A stretch of 64,000 nt of DNA from Aminobacter niigataensis (GTDB taxonomy: Bacteria; Pseudomonadota; Alphaproteobacteria; Rhizobiales; Rhizobiaceae). Location: positions 209,144 to 273,143 of the forward strand of contig NZ_JACHOT010000007.1 in the NCBI RefSeq assembly GCF_014200015.1, read 5' to 3'. A program made the position numbers and the translations under genes. The first letter of the stretch is position 1, and each line of letters begins with the position of its first letter. The notes beneath the pieces are model-generated. The model did no database searches. It was not told the DNA's origin and saw only the letters and a list, made by a program, of their open reading frames with translations. Shown here piece after piece: positions 19,007 to 27,495 of this stretch.

Positions 19007-19161
19007 GAACGCCCGCGCAACCGCCCTGGAATGGCTGCGCGGGCTTGCCTTTCCATAGTTTTTACTGTCAGACTCGGCGCAATTCCGATCGTGTTGCGGG
19101 CTTTCCCGGGCGCATTCGAGCCCGTGAGCCCGCACCTTCAAATAAGCGAGCCTGTTTCGTC

Positions 19162-20280
19162 ATGCGTGTTATCCTGGAACGCTCCAACCTGTTGAAGTCG
19201 CTGAACCACGTGCACCGCGTGGTGGAGCGGCGAAACACGATCCCGATTCTTTCCAACGTGCTGCTCCAGGCCAACGGCGCAAGCCTCGAACTCAAGGCCA
19301 CTGACCTCGACCTTGAGATCTCTGAAGCTACGCCGGCAAATATCGAGCAAGGCGGCGCGACCACCGTACCCGCCCACCTGCTCTACGACATCGTGCGCAA
19401 GCTGCCCGACGGCGCCGAAGTGATGCTGAGGACCGACGAAGACGGCAACGCCATGTCGGTGGTGTCGGGCCGTTCGAGCTTCCGGCTGCAGTGCCTGCCG
19501 CAGTCGGACTTCCCGGAGCTTTCGGCCGGCACCTTCTCGCATATCTTCCGGCTCGACGCCCAGGCGCTGAAGGGCCTGATCGACAAGACGCAATTTGCCA
19601 TCTCGACCGAAGAGACGCGCTACTACCTCAACGGCATTTACCTTCACACGCATGAGAGCGGCGGCAAGCTGATGCTGCGTGCGGTTGCCACCGACGGCCA
19701 CCGCCTCGCCCGTGCGGAGGTCGAGGCGCCGGCCGGATCGGAAGGCATGCCGGGCATCATCATCCCGCGCAAGACGGTCAGCGAGTTGCAGAAGCTGATG
19801 GACACGCCCGACGTGGCGGTGACGACCGAGCTTTCCGATACCAAGATCCGCCTGACCATCGGCGGCGTGATCCTGACCTCGAAGCTGATCGACGGTACCT
19901 TCCCCGACTACCAGCGCGTCATTCCGAGCGGCAACGACAAGCAGCTGATCATCGACCGGCAGAGCTTTGCCGCGGCCGTCGACCGCGTCTCGACGATCTC
20001 GTCCGAGCGCGGCCGCGCGGTGAAGCTGACGATCGCCGACGGCCAGGTGACACTTGCCGTCAACAACCCCGATTCGGGCAGCGCGACCGAAGAACTCGCC
20101 GCCGACTACTCGTCGGACCCGATCGAGATCGGCTTCAACGCCAAGTACCTGCTCGACGTCGCCGCCCAGCTCTCGGGCAGCGAAGCGCGCTTCATGCTGG
20201 CCGATGCCGGCTCCCCCACGCTCATCCACGACACAGCCGACGAGAACGCTCTCTACGTGCTGATGCCGATGCGCGTGTAG
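19162..20280 (+). CDS. dnaN: DNA polymerase III beta sliding clamp
   Basis: A 372-residue ring-forming processivity clamp with three repeated domains and the usual bacterial length. The start MRVILERSNLLKSLNHVHRVVERRNTIP and the end YVLMPMRV are characteristic. ATG 19162 is chosen on homology; a longer frame to 18967 extends into the dnaA-dnaN spacer. A DnaA-box-like TTATCCCCA sits in that spacer at 18998. It lies 202 bp after dnaA and 13 bp before recF. Confidence 0.97.
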   Translation: MRVILERSNLLKSLNHVHRVVERRNTIPILSNVLLQANGASLELKATDLDLEISEATPANIEQGGATTVPAHLLYDIVRKLPDGAEVMLRTDEDGNAMSVVSGRSSFRLQCLPQSDFPELSAGTFSHIFRLDAQALKGLIDKTQFAISTEETRYYLNGIYLHTHESGGKLMLRAVATDGHRLARAEVEAPAGSEGMPGIIIPRKTVSELQKLMDTPDVAVTTELSDTKIRLTIGGVILTSKLIDGTFPDYQRVIPSGNDKQLIIDRQSFAAAVDRVSTISSERGRAVKLTIADGQVTLAVNNPDSGSATEELAADYSSDPIEIGFNAKYLLDVAAQLSGSEARFMLADAGSPTLIHDTADENALYVLMPMRV

Positions 20281-20293
20281 CGCCCCGACGCCC

Positions 20294-21484
20294 GTGCCAG
20301 ACCAGGAACCGGGGGGCGAGCGAAAACGCACCCCCTCGACGCATATCCGTAAGCTCACGCTTACGGACTTCCGCAACTATGCCTCGCTTGCGCTCGACCT
20401 CAGGCCCGGTGCCGTGGTGTTCACCGGCGACAACGGCGCCGGCAAGACCAACCTGCTCGAAGCGATTTCGTTTCTGACGCCTGGGCGCGGGCTGCGCCGT
20501 GCGCCCTATCCTGACGTGGCGCGCGAAGGCAGTGCCGGCGGCTTTGCCGTGCATGCCGGCATCGAAGGATCGTTCGGCGATGTCGAGATCGGCACAGGCA
20601 CCGCACCGGAAGCCGCCAACGAAGCTGGCCGGCGCGTTCGCATCAACGGCGCCAATGCAAAGTCGGCCGACGAGATGCTCGACTGGCTGCGCGTGGTCTG
20701 GCTGACGCCGTCGATGGACGCGCTGTTCACCGGGCCGACCGGCGACCGCAGGCGCTTCCTCGACCGGCTGGTGCTGGCCATCGACCCGGCACACGGTCAG
20801 CGCGCGCTCGACTACGAAAAGGCGATGCGCGGCCGCAACCGGCTGCTTTCAGAGGACCGCCGCGACACCGCCTGGTTCGATGCGATCGAGATCCAGATGG
20901 CCGAGACCGGTGCGGCTATCGCCGCCGCCCGCGTCGAGATGGTGCGGCTGCTTACCGCCATGATCGGCCGCATGCCCGAGACCGGTCCCTTTCCGCAAGC
21001 CGAGCTGGCGCTTTCCGGAACGCTGGAGGAAAGCATCGGCAACATGCCGGCGGTGGAACTGGAAGAGCGCTTCCGCCAGGCGCTCGCCAGCGGCCGCGAC
21101 CGCGACCGTGCGGCGGGGCGCACGCTGGAAGGCCCACATCGCTCCGACCTCCTGGTCCGCCATCGGCCGAAATCGATGCCGGCCGAACTGTGCTCGACCG
21201 GCGAGCAGAAGGCACTGCTGGTCGGCATCGTCATCTCGCATGCGCGCCTGACCGGCGAGATGGCGGGCGCCGCCCCCATCCTGCTGCTCGACGAGATCGC
21301 CGCCCATCTCGACGCCGGACGCCGCGCGGCGCTGTTCGAAATTCTCGAGGAGCTCAACTGCCAGGCCTTTATGACCGGCACCGAAGCCAGCCTGTTTTCG
21401 AGCCTTGCTGGGCGGGCGCAGTTCCTGACCGTCGACCACGGCAGCGTTCGAGCGACAGTCGCTCCGGACGGCATGGACCTATAG
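20294..21484 (+). CDS. recF: DNA replication and repair protein RecF
   Basis: A 396-residue SMC-like ATPase that loads RecA at gapped DNA. Walker A is GDNGAGKTNLLEA (about residues 45-57), the ABC signature region is CSTGEQKALLVG (about 300) and Walker B is ILLLDEIAAHLD (about 330). The start is a GTG at 20294, 13 bp after the dnaN stop. The first ~18 residues are polar and could be trimmed if a later start is used. It completes the dnaA-dnaN-recF order. Confidence 0.94.
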   Translation: MPDQEPGGERKRTPSTHIRKLTLTDFRNYASLALDLRPGAVVFTGDNGAGKTNLLEAISFLTPGRGLRRAPYPDVAREGSAGGFAVHAGIEGSFGDVEIGTGTAPEAANEAGRRVRINGANAKSADEMLDWLRVVWLTPSMDALFTGPTGDRRRFLDRLVLAIDPAHGQRALDYEKAMRGRNRLLSEDRRDTAWFDAIEIQMAETGAAIAAARVEMVRLLTAMIGRMPETGPFPQAELALSGTLEESIGNMPAVELEERFRQALASGRDRDRAAGRTLEGPHRSDLLVRHRPKSMPAELCSTGEQKALLVGIVISHARLTGEMAGAAPILLLDEIAAHLDAGRRAALFEILEELNCQAFMTGTEASLFSSLAGRAQFLTVDHGSVRATVAPDGMDL

Positions 21485-21536
21485 ATCGCGCCGCTACCGG
21501 ACTGACAAGCAGAACTCGCGGCGATATGGTTGCGTC

Positions 21537-22295
21537 ATGAACCAGTCGGCCCCGCTCTCTTCAGAAGAACTCGAACGCTACGCCCGCCACATCGTGCTGC
21601 CGGAGATCGGCGGCCCGGGCCAGCAGAAGCTGAAGCGCGCCCGCGTGCTGGTGATCGGCGCCGGCGGGCTCGGCGCGCCGGTTCTTGAATATCTGGCGGC
21701 GGCAGGCGTCGGCACGCTCGGCATCGTCGACGACGATCATGTCTCGTTGTCCAACCTGCAGCGCCAGGTGATCCACGACACCCAGTCGATCGGCATCTCC
21801 AAGGCCGAAAGCGCAAGGACCGCGATCCTGCGCATCAACCCGCATGTGACGGTCGAACTGCACAAGCTCAGGCTGACGCCCGACAATGCGGCGGATCTGA
21901 TCGCCGGCTATGACATGGTCATCGACGGTTCCGACAATTTCGAGACACGCTACGCCGTGGCCGACGCCAGCGCCGAAGTGAAACGGCCGCTGGTGCATGC
22001 CGCGGTCGGTCGTTTCGACGGCTCGATCACCGTGCTGAAGCCGTTCGAGTCCGGCGCCGACGGACGCCGAAACCCCTCGTACCGCGACCTGTTTCCCGAA
22101 CCGCCGCCGGCGGGACTTGTGCCCTCCTGCGCGGTGGCAGGCGTGCTCGGCGCGCTGACAGGCGTCATCGGCACGCTGCAGGCAATGGAGGCGATCAAGC
22201 TGATCACCGGCATCGGCGAACCGCTGGTCGGCCGCCTGCTGCTCTACGATGCGCTCGGCGCCCGGTTCGACACGGTCCGCTACAAGGCGCCCTGA
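21537..22295 (+). CDS. MoeB/ThiF-family adenylyltransferase (E1-like)
   Basis: A 252-residue ThiF/MoeB-family enzyme that would adenylate the C-terminal Gly of a sulphur-carrier protein (MoaD or ThiS). The nucleotide-binding motif GAGGLGAPVLEYL (about residues 40-52), the Asp/Arg pair in VDDDHVSLSNLQRQ and the Cys in VPSCAVAGVLG are present. It lacks both CxxC zinc pairs of E. coli MoeB: the first region reads NPSYRD and the C-terminus ends without cysteines. It is followed 2 bp later by a GNAT gene. moeB is the likely label, but the carrier partner is not in the window. Confidence 0.85.
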   Translation: MNQSAPLSSEELERYARHIVLPEIGGPGQQKLKRARVLVIGAGGLGAPVLEYLAAAGVGTLGIVDDDHVSLSNLQRQVIHDTQSIGISKAESARTAILRINPHVTVELHKLRLTPDNAADLIAGYDMVIDGSDNFETRYAVADASAEVKRPLVHAAVGRFDGSITVLKPFESGADGRRNPSYRDLFPEPPPAGLVPSCAVAGVLGALTGVIGTLQAMEAIKLITGIGEPLVGRLLLYDALGARFDTVRYKAP

Positions 22296-22297
22296 CG

Positions 22298-22777
22298 ATG
22301 ACCGGCCTGATCGTCACCCGCCTCCCCGAGGATTTTTCGGCCTGGGCCGAATTGCACGACCTGATCATGCGGTCCTTCGCCTACATGGACGGTGTCATCG
22401 ACCCGCCGTCCTCGGCGCATCGGCTGACGCCGGCCAACCTTCGCGACAAGGCCAGAAACGAGATCTGTTTCATCGCCACGCTGGACGGCAGGCTCGCCGG
22501 CTGCATCTTCGCCGCCGAGCGCGCCGACGCCTTTTATGTCGGCAAGCTGGCGGTCGATGACAGTGCCCGCGGGATGGGCATCGGCCGGGCGCTGATGCAG
22601 GCGGCCGAACACCATGCCGTCGCGCAAGGCAAACCCACACTCGAACTGCAGACCCGAATCGAGCTCGAAGCCAATCACGCGACCTTCGAACGGATGGGTT
22701 TCGTCGAATTCGAGCGCACGGCACACGAAGGTTACGGCCGCCCGACCTCGATCACCTACCGAAAGACGCTCAATTGA
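22298..22777 (+). CDS. GNAT-family N-acetyltransferase
   Basis: A 159-residue GCN5-type acetyltransferase. The acetyl-CoA pocket motif reads AVDDSARGMGIGRALMQAAE (about residues 85-104), and the tail ...NHATFERMGFVEFERTAHEGY is typical of the fold. It lies 2 bp after the MoeB-like gene, and its stop overlaps the TTG start of the aconitase X gene (TTGA), so it is translationally coupled to it. Substrate unknown. Confidence 0.85.
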   Translation: MTGLIVTRLPEDFSAWAELHDLIMRSFAYMDGVIDPPSSAHRLTPANLRDKARNEICFIATLDGRLAGCIFAAERADAFYVGKLAVDDSARGMGIGRALMQAAEHHAVAQGKPTLELQTRIELEANHATFERMGFVEFERTAHEGYGRPTSITYRKTLN

Positions 22778-24027
22778 GCCTTAAACTCACAGCCGACGAG
22801 CGGCGAATCGCCAATGGCACCGATGGTGCGGCGATGGCGATGCGCATCGTCGCCGAAAGTGCCGCCCTGCTCGGCGCCCCCAGGCTGCTCCCGATCGCAT
22901 CGGCGCATATCGACGGCGCGCTCTACCATGGCGATTCGGGCACGCTGTTCGCAGAAAGACTGGTCGAAGGCGGCGCGCGGGTAGCGGTGCGTTCGACGCT
23001 CAATGTCGGCGCGCTCGACCTCATGGGCTGCGCGCGCGTGCGCCTCGAAGAGCCGCAACGCTCGATGGCGCGGCGGATGATGGAGGCCTACCGCAAGCTC
23101 GGCTGCGAACAGAGCTGGACCTGCGCTCCCTATCAGGCCGGCCACCGGCCCACTCTGGGCACCGATGTCGCCTGGGGCGAATCGAACGCGGTGGTATTCT
23201 GCAATTCGGTCCTCGGCGCGCGCACCAACCGCTACGGCGATTTCCTCGACATCGCCTGCGCCATATCGGGCCGGGCGCCCGACTATGGCCTGCACCGGCC
23301 GGAAAATCGCCTGGCCAGGCTGGTGTTCGACGTCTCCGCCCTGCCCCGGGCCTTCATGGCTTCCGAGATCGCCTGGCCGGTGCTGGGCAGCCTTTATGGC
23401 CGCGAGGTCGGCGACGCCATCGGCGTGGTCGCAGGCGTTGCGCGCGATCCCGGCGAGGACGCGCTCAAGGCATTCGGTGCCGCCGCGGCCTCGTCGGGCG
23501 CGGTCGGGCTGTTTCATATCGCAAGCGTGACGCCGGAAGCACCCGATGCCGAGACGGCGCTGGGCGACGTGGAGGCCGAAACTGTGATCCGCGTCACGCC
23601 GGACATGGTCGCCGAGGCGCAGGCGCGCTTGTCGACCGCTGAAAGCACCGACCGAATCGACGCCGTCGCCATCGGCAGCCCGCATTTGTCGCTGGCGGAA
23701 TTCGACGCGCTGGAGCGGCTGATATCAGGGCGGCGACTCACAGTGCCGATCCACGCCTGCACCGGCCGGCATGTTCTTGGCGAACTCGACCGCGACGGCA
23801 GGCGCAAGGCGCTGGAAGACCTGGGCGTGGTCATCGTCGCTGATACCTGCGTGGTCGTGACGCCGATCCTGCCCGACCGGTCGGGCGGCGTGCTGATGAC
23901 CAATTCCGGCAAGTTCGCCCACTATGCGCCCGGCAATACCGGTTATGCCGTGCTTTATGGCTCGCTCGCCGATTGCGTCGAGAGCGCCGTCGCCGGCAGG
24001 CCGCGGTTTGCGGAGATCGGACGATGA
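22774..24027 (+). CDS. Aconitase X large (catalytic) subunit
   Basis: A 417-residue AcnX-family (formerly DUF521) iron-sulphur dehydratase. Three candidate cluster cysteines occur in TCAPYQAG (about residue 112), HACTGRH (about 329) and ADTCVVVTP (about 358). Characterised bacterial two-subunit members are cis-3-hydroxy-L-proline dehydratases, and a few archaeal relatives act in mevalonate synthesis. It starts at TTG 22774, overlapping the GNAT stop, and its own stop overlaps the small-subunit ATG (ATGA). No proline racemase or other hydroxyproline gene is nearby, so the substrate is an inference. Confidence 0.88.
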   Translation: MSLKLTADERRIANGTDGAAMAMRIVAESAALLGAPRLLPIASAHIDGALYHGDSGTLFAERLVEGGARVAVRSTLNVGALDLMGCARVRLEEPQRSMARRMMEAYRKLGCEQSWTCAPYQAGHRPTLGTDVAWGESNAVVFCNSVLGARTNRYGDFLDIACAISGRAPDYGLHRPENRLARLVFDVSALPRAFMASEIAWPVLGSLYGREVGDAIGVVAGVARDPGEDALKAFGAAAASSGAVGLFHIASVTPEAPDAETALGDVEAETVIRVTPDMVAEAQARLSTAESTDRIDAVAIGSPHLSLAEFDALERLISGRRLTVPIHACTGRHVLGELDRDGRRKALEDLGVVIVADTCVVVTPILPDRSGGVLMTNSGKFAHYAPGNTGYAVLYGSLADCVESAVAGRPRFAEIGR

Positions 24028-24449
24028 GCCAGGCCGCAATCCTGGTACCAGGCCAGGCGGGCGAAGGCCCGGCACTGATCCTGTCGGCGCCGATCAGCTT
24101 CTGGGGTGGGGTCGATCCGAAATCCGGACGCATTGCCGACGTGCGCCATCCTGAATGCGGAGAGAGCATCGCCGGCAAAGTGCTGTTCCTGCCCGGCACC
24201 ATCGGCTCGTCGTCGGCGTCGGCGGTGCTGATGGAATTGGTGCATGCCGGCCATGCGCCGACGGCGCTGGTGCTGCACGAGCCCGACGCCATCCTGCTGC
24301 TCGGGCTGATCGTGGCGCGCGAGATGGGCTGGATGACCCCGGTGGCGGTGAAGTTGCCGCGCGACGCGTTCAGCGCCTTCGAAGGCCAGCAAGTGCGGGT
24401 CGGGGCTGACGGCGAGGTGACGATTCGGGGTTCGGACCTGACGGACTGA
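24024..24449 (+). CDS. Aconitase X small (swivel) subunit
   Basis: A 141-residue AcnX swivelling domain (formerly DUF126). The family core PGTIGSSSASAVLMEL (about residues 57-72) is intact, as expected for the phosphate/carboxylate-binding Ser cluster. It pairs with the large subunit encoded just upstream (4-bp ATGA overlap) to form a heterodimeric dehydratase, the type II AcnX architecture. ATG 24024 is preferred over a longer frame starting at 23973 inside the large-subunit gene. Last gene of the four-gene rightward run from 21537. Confidence 0.87.
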   Translation: MSQAAILVPGQAGEGPALILSAPISFWGGVDPKSGRIADVRHPECGESIAGKVLFLPGTIGSSSASAVLMELVHAGHAPTALVLHEPDAILLLGLIVAREMGWMTPVAVKLPRDAFSAFEGQQVRVGADGEVTIRGSDLTD

Positions 24450-24458
24450 ATTCATCAG

Positions 24459-24485
24459 TGCGTCCTTCGAGCCTCGAAGGACGCA
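24459..24485. repeat. Short palindrome related to the 32311-32471 repeat
   Basis: A 12-bp perfect stem (TGCGTCCTTCGA and its complement) around a 3-nt centre, located between two converging genes. The same end sequence (GTGCGTC..TCGAGGCTCG) forms the tips of the larger repeat at 32311-32471. It may serve as a terminator for both neighbours, although no T-run follows. Confidence 0.6.
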
Positions 24486-24509
24486 GCGAACGTGCAGCGC
24501 CCTCGCTGA

Positions 24510-25511
24510 TCAGGTCCTGAGCGGCAGTACCCTATCCGGCGGGCGATGCCCGTCGACATGGGCACGGATGTTGATGATGACCTTCTCGCCCATGTCGATA
24601 CGGCCTTCGATGGTGGCCGAGCCCATATGCGGCATCAGCACCACCTTGCCCTTGGCGGCGAGCTTGAGCAGCTTGTGGTTGACCGCCGGCTCATGCTCGA
24701 AGACGTCGAGGGCAGCACCGGCAAGCTTGCCATCCTGCAGCATCTTGACCAGTGCATCCTCGTCGATGATGTCGCCACGGGCGATGTTGACGAGGTAGGC
24801 GTGCGGCTGCATCAGCGCCAGCCGGCGCCCCGACAGCAGATGGAAGGTCGCCGGCGTCGACGGGCAGTTGATCGAGATGATGTCCATGCGGGCGAGCATC
24901 TGGTCGAGGCTTTCCCAGTACGTCGCCTCCAGTTCGTCTTCGACCGACTGCAGCACGCGGTGGCGGTTGTGATAGTGGATCGATAGGCCGAAAGCCTTGG
25001 CGCGGCGGGCGACGGCGGTGCCGATGCGGCCCATGCCGACGATGCCGAGACGCTTGCCGCCGATGCGGCGGCCGAGCATCCAGGTCGGCGACCAGCCAGC
25101 CCATTTCTTGTCGCCGGTGAGAACGCTCGCGCCCTCGGTCAGGCGGCGCGGCACGGCGAGCATCAGCGCCATCGCCATGTCGGCCGTGTCTTCGGTCAAG
25201 ACATTCGGCGTGTTGGTGACGGTGATGCCGCGTTTCGCGGCAGCGGTGACATCGATCTTGTCGACGCCATTGCCGAAATTGGCGATCAGCTTGAGATTAG
25301 GCCCGGCCTGCTCGATCAGGGCTGCGTCGATGGTGTCAGTGACCGTCGGCACCAGCACGTCGGCCTCCTTGACCGCCGCCACCAGTTCCGGCTGGGTCAT
25401 CGGTCGGTCGTCGACATTGAGGCGCGCGTCGAACAATTCGCGCATGCGCGTCTCGACCTGGTCGGGCAGCTTGCGCGTAATGACGACGAGAGGCTTTTTT
25501 CGACCGGCCAT
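24510..25511 (-). CDS. D-2-hydroxyacid dehydrogenase (glyoxylate/hydroxypyruvate reductase type)
   Basis: A 333-residue D-isomer-specific 2-hydroxyacid dehydrogenase. The NAD(P)-binding motif is GIVGMGRIG (about residues 153-161). The catalytic Arg is in NIARGDIIDE (about 243), the Glu in FEHEP (about 272) and the His in LMPHMGSAT (about 293). An Arg at the NHR-like position (YHNRHR) after the second strand suggests NADPH preference. Probable substrates are glyoxylate or hydroxypyruvate, by family resemblance to rhizobial GyaR/GhrA-like enzymes. Encoded alone between aconitase X and the divergent SH3 gene. Confidence 0.9.
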   Translation of the reverse strand: MAGRKKPLVVITRKLPDQVETRMRELFDARLNVDDRPMTQPELVAAVKEADVLVPTVTDTIDAALIEQAGPNLKLIANFGNGVDKIDVTAAAKRGITVTNTPNVLTEDTADMAMALMLAVPRRLTEGASVLTGDKKWAGWSPTWMLGRRIGGKRLGIVGMGRIGTAVARRAKAFGLSIHYHNRHRVLQSVEDELEATYWESLDQMLARMDIISINCPSTPATFHLLSGRRLALMQPHAYLVNIARGDIIDEDALVKMLQDGKLAGAALDVFEHEPAVNHKLLKLAAKGKVVLMPHMGSATIEGRIDMGEKVIINIRAHVDGHRPPDRVLPLRT

Positions 25512-25671
25512 TCTATCCTCGACGAAGATCTCGTTGAGACCTCTTTAACCAAGACCGGCGAAACTGGGAACCGATCACTGAGCGGTAATCTGTGTAACAA
25601 GCAGTGCCGCCGAAGACAAAGAAAAAGGGTGCCCGCCAAAAGGACACCAGGTTCAAACAGAGGTTACGGAA

Positions 25672-26229
25672 GTGTCTGGTTTCGCGTCGCTCCGCCTGGC
25701 CGTCAGCGCAGCACTGATCGGCATTGCTTTCGTTTCGCCGAATGCCGGTCTGGTTGGCCCCGCCGTGGCGGCCCAGGACGTCAGGCTCGGCCCGAGCGGG
25801 CTGCCGCTGCCGCGATTCGTCAGCCTGAAATCCGGCAAGGTCAATTCGCGCATCGGCCCCGGCGTCAACTATCCGGTCGACTGGCTTTATCTCAAGCCGG
25901 GCCTGCCGATGGAAATCATCCAGGAATATGACAACTGGCGCCGCGTGCGCGACTCGGAAGGTGCCGAGGGCTGGATCAACCAGTCGCTGCTGTCGGGCCA
26001 CCGCACGGCGATGACGGCTCCCTGGCAGCGCGGCAAGCCGGCACAGCTCAACCTGCTGGCCAAACCCGAACAGGGCGCGCGCACCGTCGCCGTCATCGAC
26101 CCAGGCGTGATCGGCTCGATCAAGCAGTGCAACGGCGAATGGTGCGAGATGACCTTTGCCGGCACGAGCGGCTGGCTCAACCAGTCGCAGGTCTGGGGTG
26201 CATATCCCGGCGAAAGCATCGAGAACTGA
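25672..26229 (+). CDS. Exported SH3-domain protein
   Basis: A 185-residue secreted protein. The signal peptide ends near residue 34 (AVAAQD), followed by two bacterial SH3-like modules: about 48-105 (VNSRIGPGVNYPVDWLY ... GWINQSLL) and about 120-175 (LNLLAKPEQGARTVAVI ... GWLNQSQVWG). Such proteins usually bind peptidoglycan or act as envelope accessory factors. The start is GTG 25672 with GAGG and GGAA upstream. It converges on irr and is divergent from the dehydrogenase. Precise role unknown. Confidence 0.83.
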   Translation: MSGFASLRLAVSAALIGIAFVSPNAGLVGPAVAAQDVRLGPSGLPLPRFVSLKSGKVNSRIGPGVNYPVDWLYLKPGLPMEIIQEYDNWRRVRDSEGAEGWINQSLLSGHRTAMTAPWQRGKPAQLNLLAKPEQGARTVAVIDPGVIGSIKQCNGEWCEMTFAGTSGWLNQSQVWGAYPGESIEN

Positions 26230-26237
26230 GTTATCTT

Positions 26238-26256
26238 CCCGGCTGCCGCAGCCGGG
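26238..26256. terminator. Hairpin between the SH3 gene and irr
   Basis: CCCGGCT (26238-26244) pairs with AGCCGGG (26250-26256) around a 5-nt loop, 9 bp after the SH3 stop and 11 bp after irr. Probable shared terminator, with only short T tracts. Confidence 0.55.
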
Positions 26257-26266
26257 ATCGCCGACC

Positions 26267-26692
26267 TCAGGCCTGGCGCTTGGGCCTGAGCCTCACCACG
26301 ATATCGACATTGGCGATTTCCATGCCTTCCGGAGGCTCCGGCAGGTTGGTGACCGTGACCGGGCCCGATTCGATATCGAACACGCGGTTTTCGCCTTCGA
26401 TGAAGAAGTGGTGGTGGTCGGAGGTGTTGGTGTCGAAATAGGTCTTCGAACCTTCGACCGCGAGAATACGCAGCAGCCCGGACTCGGTGAACTGGTGCAG
26501 CGCGTTGTAGACGGTCGCCAGCGACACCGGCACGCCGGCGCCCAGCGCCTCTTCGTGCAGCTCCTCCGCCGAGAGATGGCGGTCGCCCTTTGCGAACAGG
26601 AGTTCGGCCAACGCGATGCGCTGCCGCGTGGGCCTCAGCCCCGCGTCGCGGACACGCGCTTCCACAGCAATACTGGCCTTGCGGGAATCCAC
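26267..26692 (-). CDS. irr: Iron response regulator Irr (Fur family)
   Basis: A 141-residue Fur-superfamily regulator with a winged-helix domain (about 15-85, LRPTRQRIALAELLF and PVSLATVYNALHQF) and a C-terminal dimer/metal domain containing the diagnostic triple-His SDHHHFF (about residue 90). Irr responds to haem and represses or activates iron genes in rhizobia. No Cys-Pro haem regulatory motif is present; the N-terminus reads AGLRPTRQR, as in Rhizobium-type Irr rather than the Bradyrhizobium one. It is divergent from fabA, the classical rhizobial arrangement. Confidence 0.92.
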   Translation of the reverse strand: MDSRKASIAVEARVRDAGLRPTRQRIALAELLFAKGDRHLSAEELHEEALGAGVPVSLATVYNALHQFTESGLLRILAVEGSKTYFDTNTSDHHHFFIEGENRVFDIESGPVTVTNLPEPPEGMEIANVDIVVRLRPKRQA

Positions 26693-26943
26693 TCGGTTTG
26701 CCTCGTCGAAGTTGGCCTTCGCCTCAATAATATCCGCCAGGCGCTCTCAAATCCGAATGGAACGCCGGCAAGCTATGCCTGACATATATTCTGTCGTTCA
26801 AATGCGATCAATAGCGCGCATTGACCCAGGCGGACGGGCACGTTAATCGCAAACGCCGGTTTCCGGCTGCAAACAGTCTGTGCTAGTGAGAGCACACAAG
26901 AAGGGCGTGGCACCGCCCGAGAACTATTACGGGGAAGGTGTTC

Positions 26944-27465
26944 ATGGCCGATCAGAAATCCAGCTACGGCTACGAAGAATTGCTGGCATGTGCCCGCGGC
27001 GAGCTGTTCGGACCCGGCAATGCCCAGTTGCCGGCCCCGCCGATGCTGATGTTCGATCGCATCACCGAGATCAGCGAGACCGGCGGCGAGTTCGATAAGG
27101 GCTTCGTCCGCGCCGAATTCGACATCAAGCCGGACCTTTGGTTCTTCCCCTGCCATTTCATCGGCAATCCCATCATGCCGGGCTGCCTCGGCCTCGACGC
27201 CATGTGGCAGCTGACCGGCTTCTTCCTCGGCTGGCTCGGCGAGTCCGGCAAGGGCATGGCGCTCTCCACCGGCGAGGTGAAGTTCAAGGGCATGGTCACG
27301 CCTTCGGTGAAGAAAGTCGAATACGGCATCGACTTCAAGCGCGTCATGCGCGGCCGCCTGGTGCTCGGCATCGCCGATGGCTGGCTGAAGGCTGACGGCG
27401 AACCTATCTACAAGGCTACCGACCTGAAGGTCGGGCTCTCGAAGCAGGAAGCCTCGGCCGTCTGA
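26944..27465 (+). CDS. fabA: 3-hydroxydecanoyl-ACP dehydratase/isomerase FabA
   Basis: A 173-residue bifunctional dehydratase/isomerase that makes the cis double bond of unsaturated fatty acids. The catalytic His and Asp lie in [20 protein letters not shown] (about residues 68-87). ATG 26944 is chosen because GGGGAAGG precedes it; an in-frame GTG at 26938 overlaps that site. First gene of fabA-fabB-fabI, divergent from irr across 251 bp with no certain promoter seen. Confidence 0.96.
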   Translation: MADQKSSYGYEELLACARGELFGPGNAQLPAPPMLMFDRITEISETGGEFDKGFVRAEFDIKPDLWFFPCHFIGNPIMPGCLGLDAMWQLTGFFLGWLGESGKGMALSTGEVKFKGMVTPSVKKVEYGIDFKRVMRGRLVLGIADGWLKADGEPIYKATDLKVGLSKQEASAV

Positions 27466-27495
27466 TCGGCCCCATACACTGGACCGGAGATTCTC

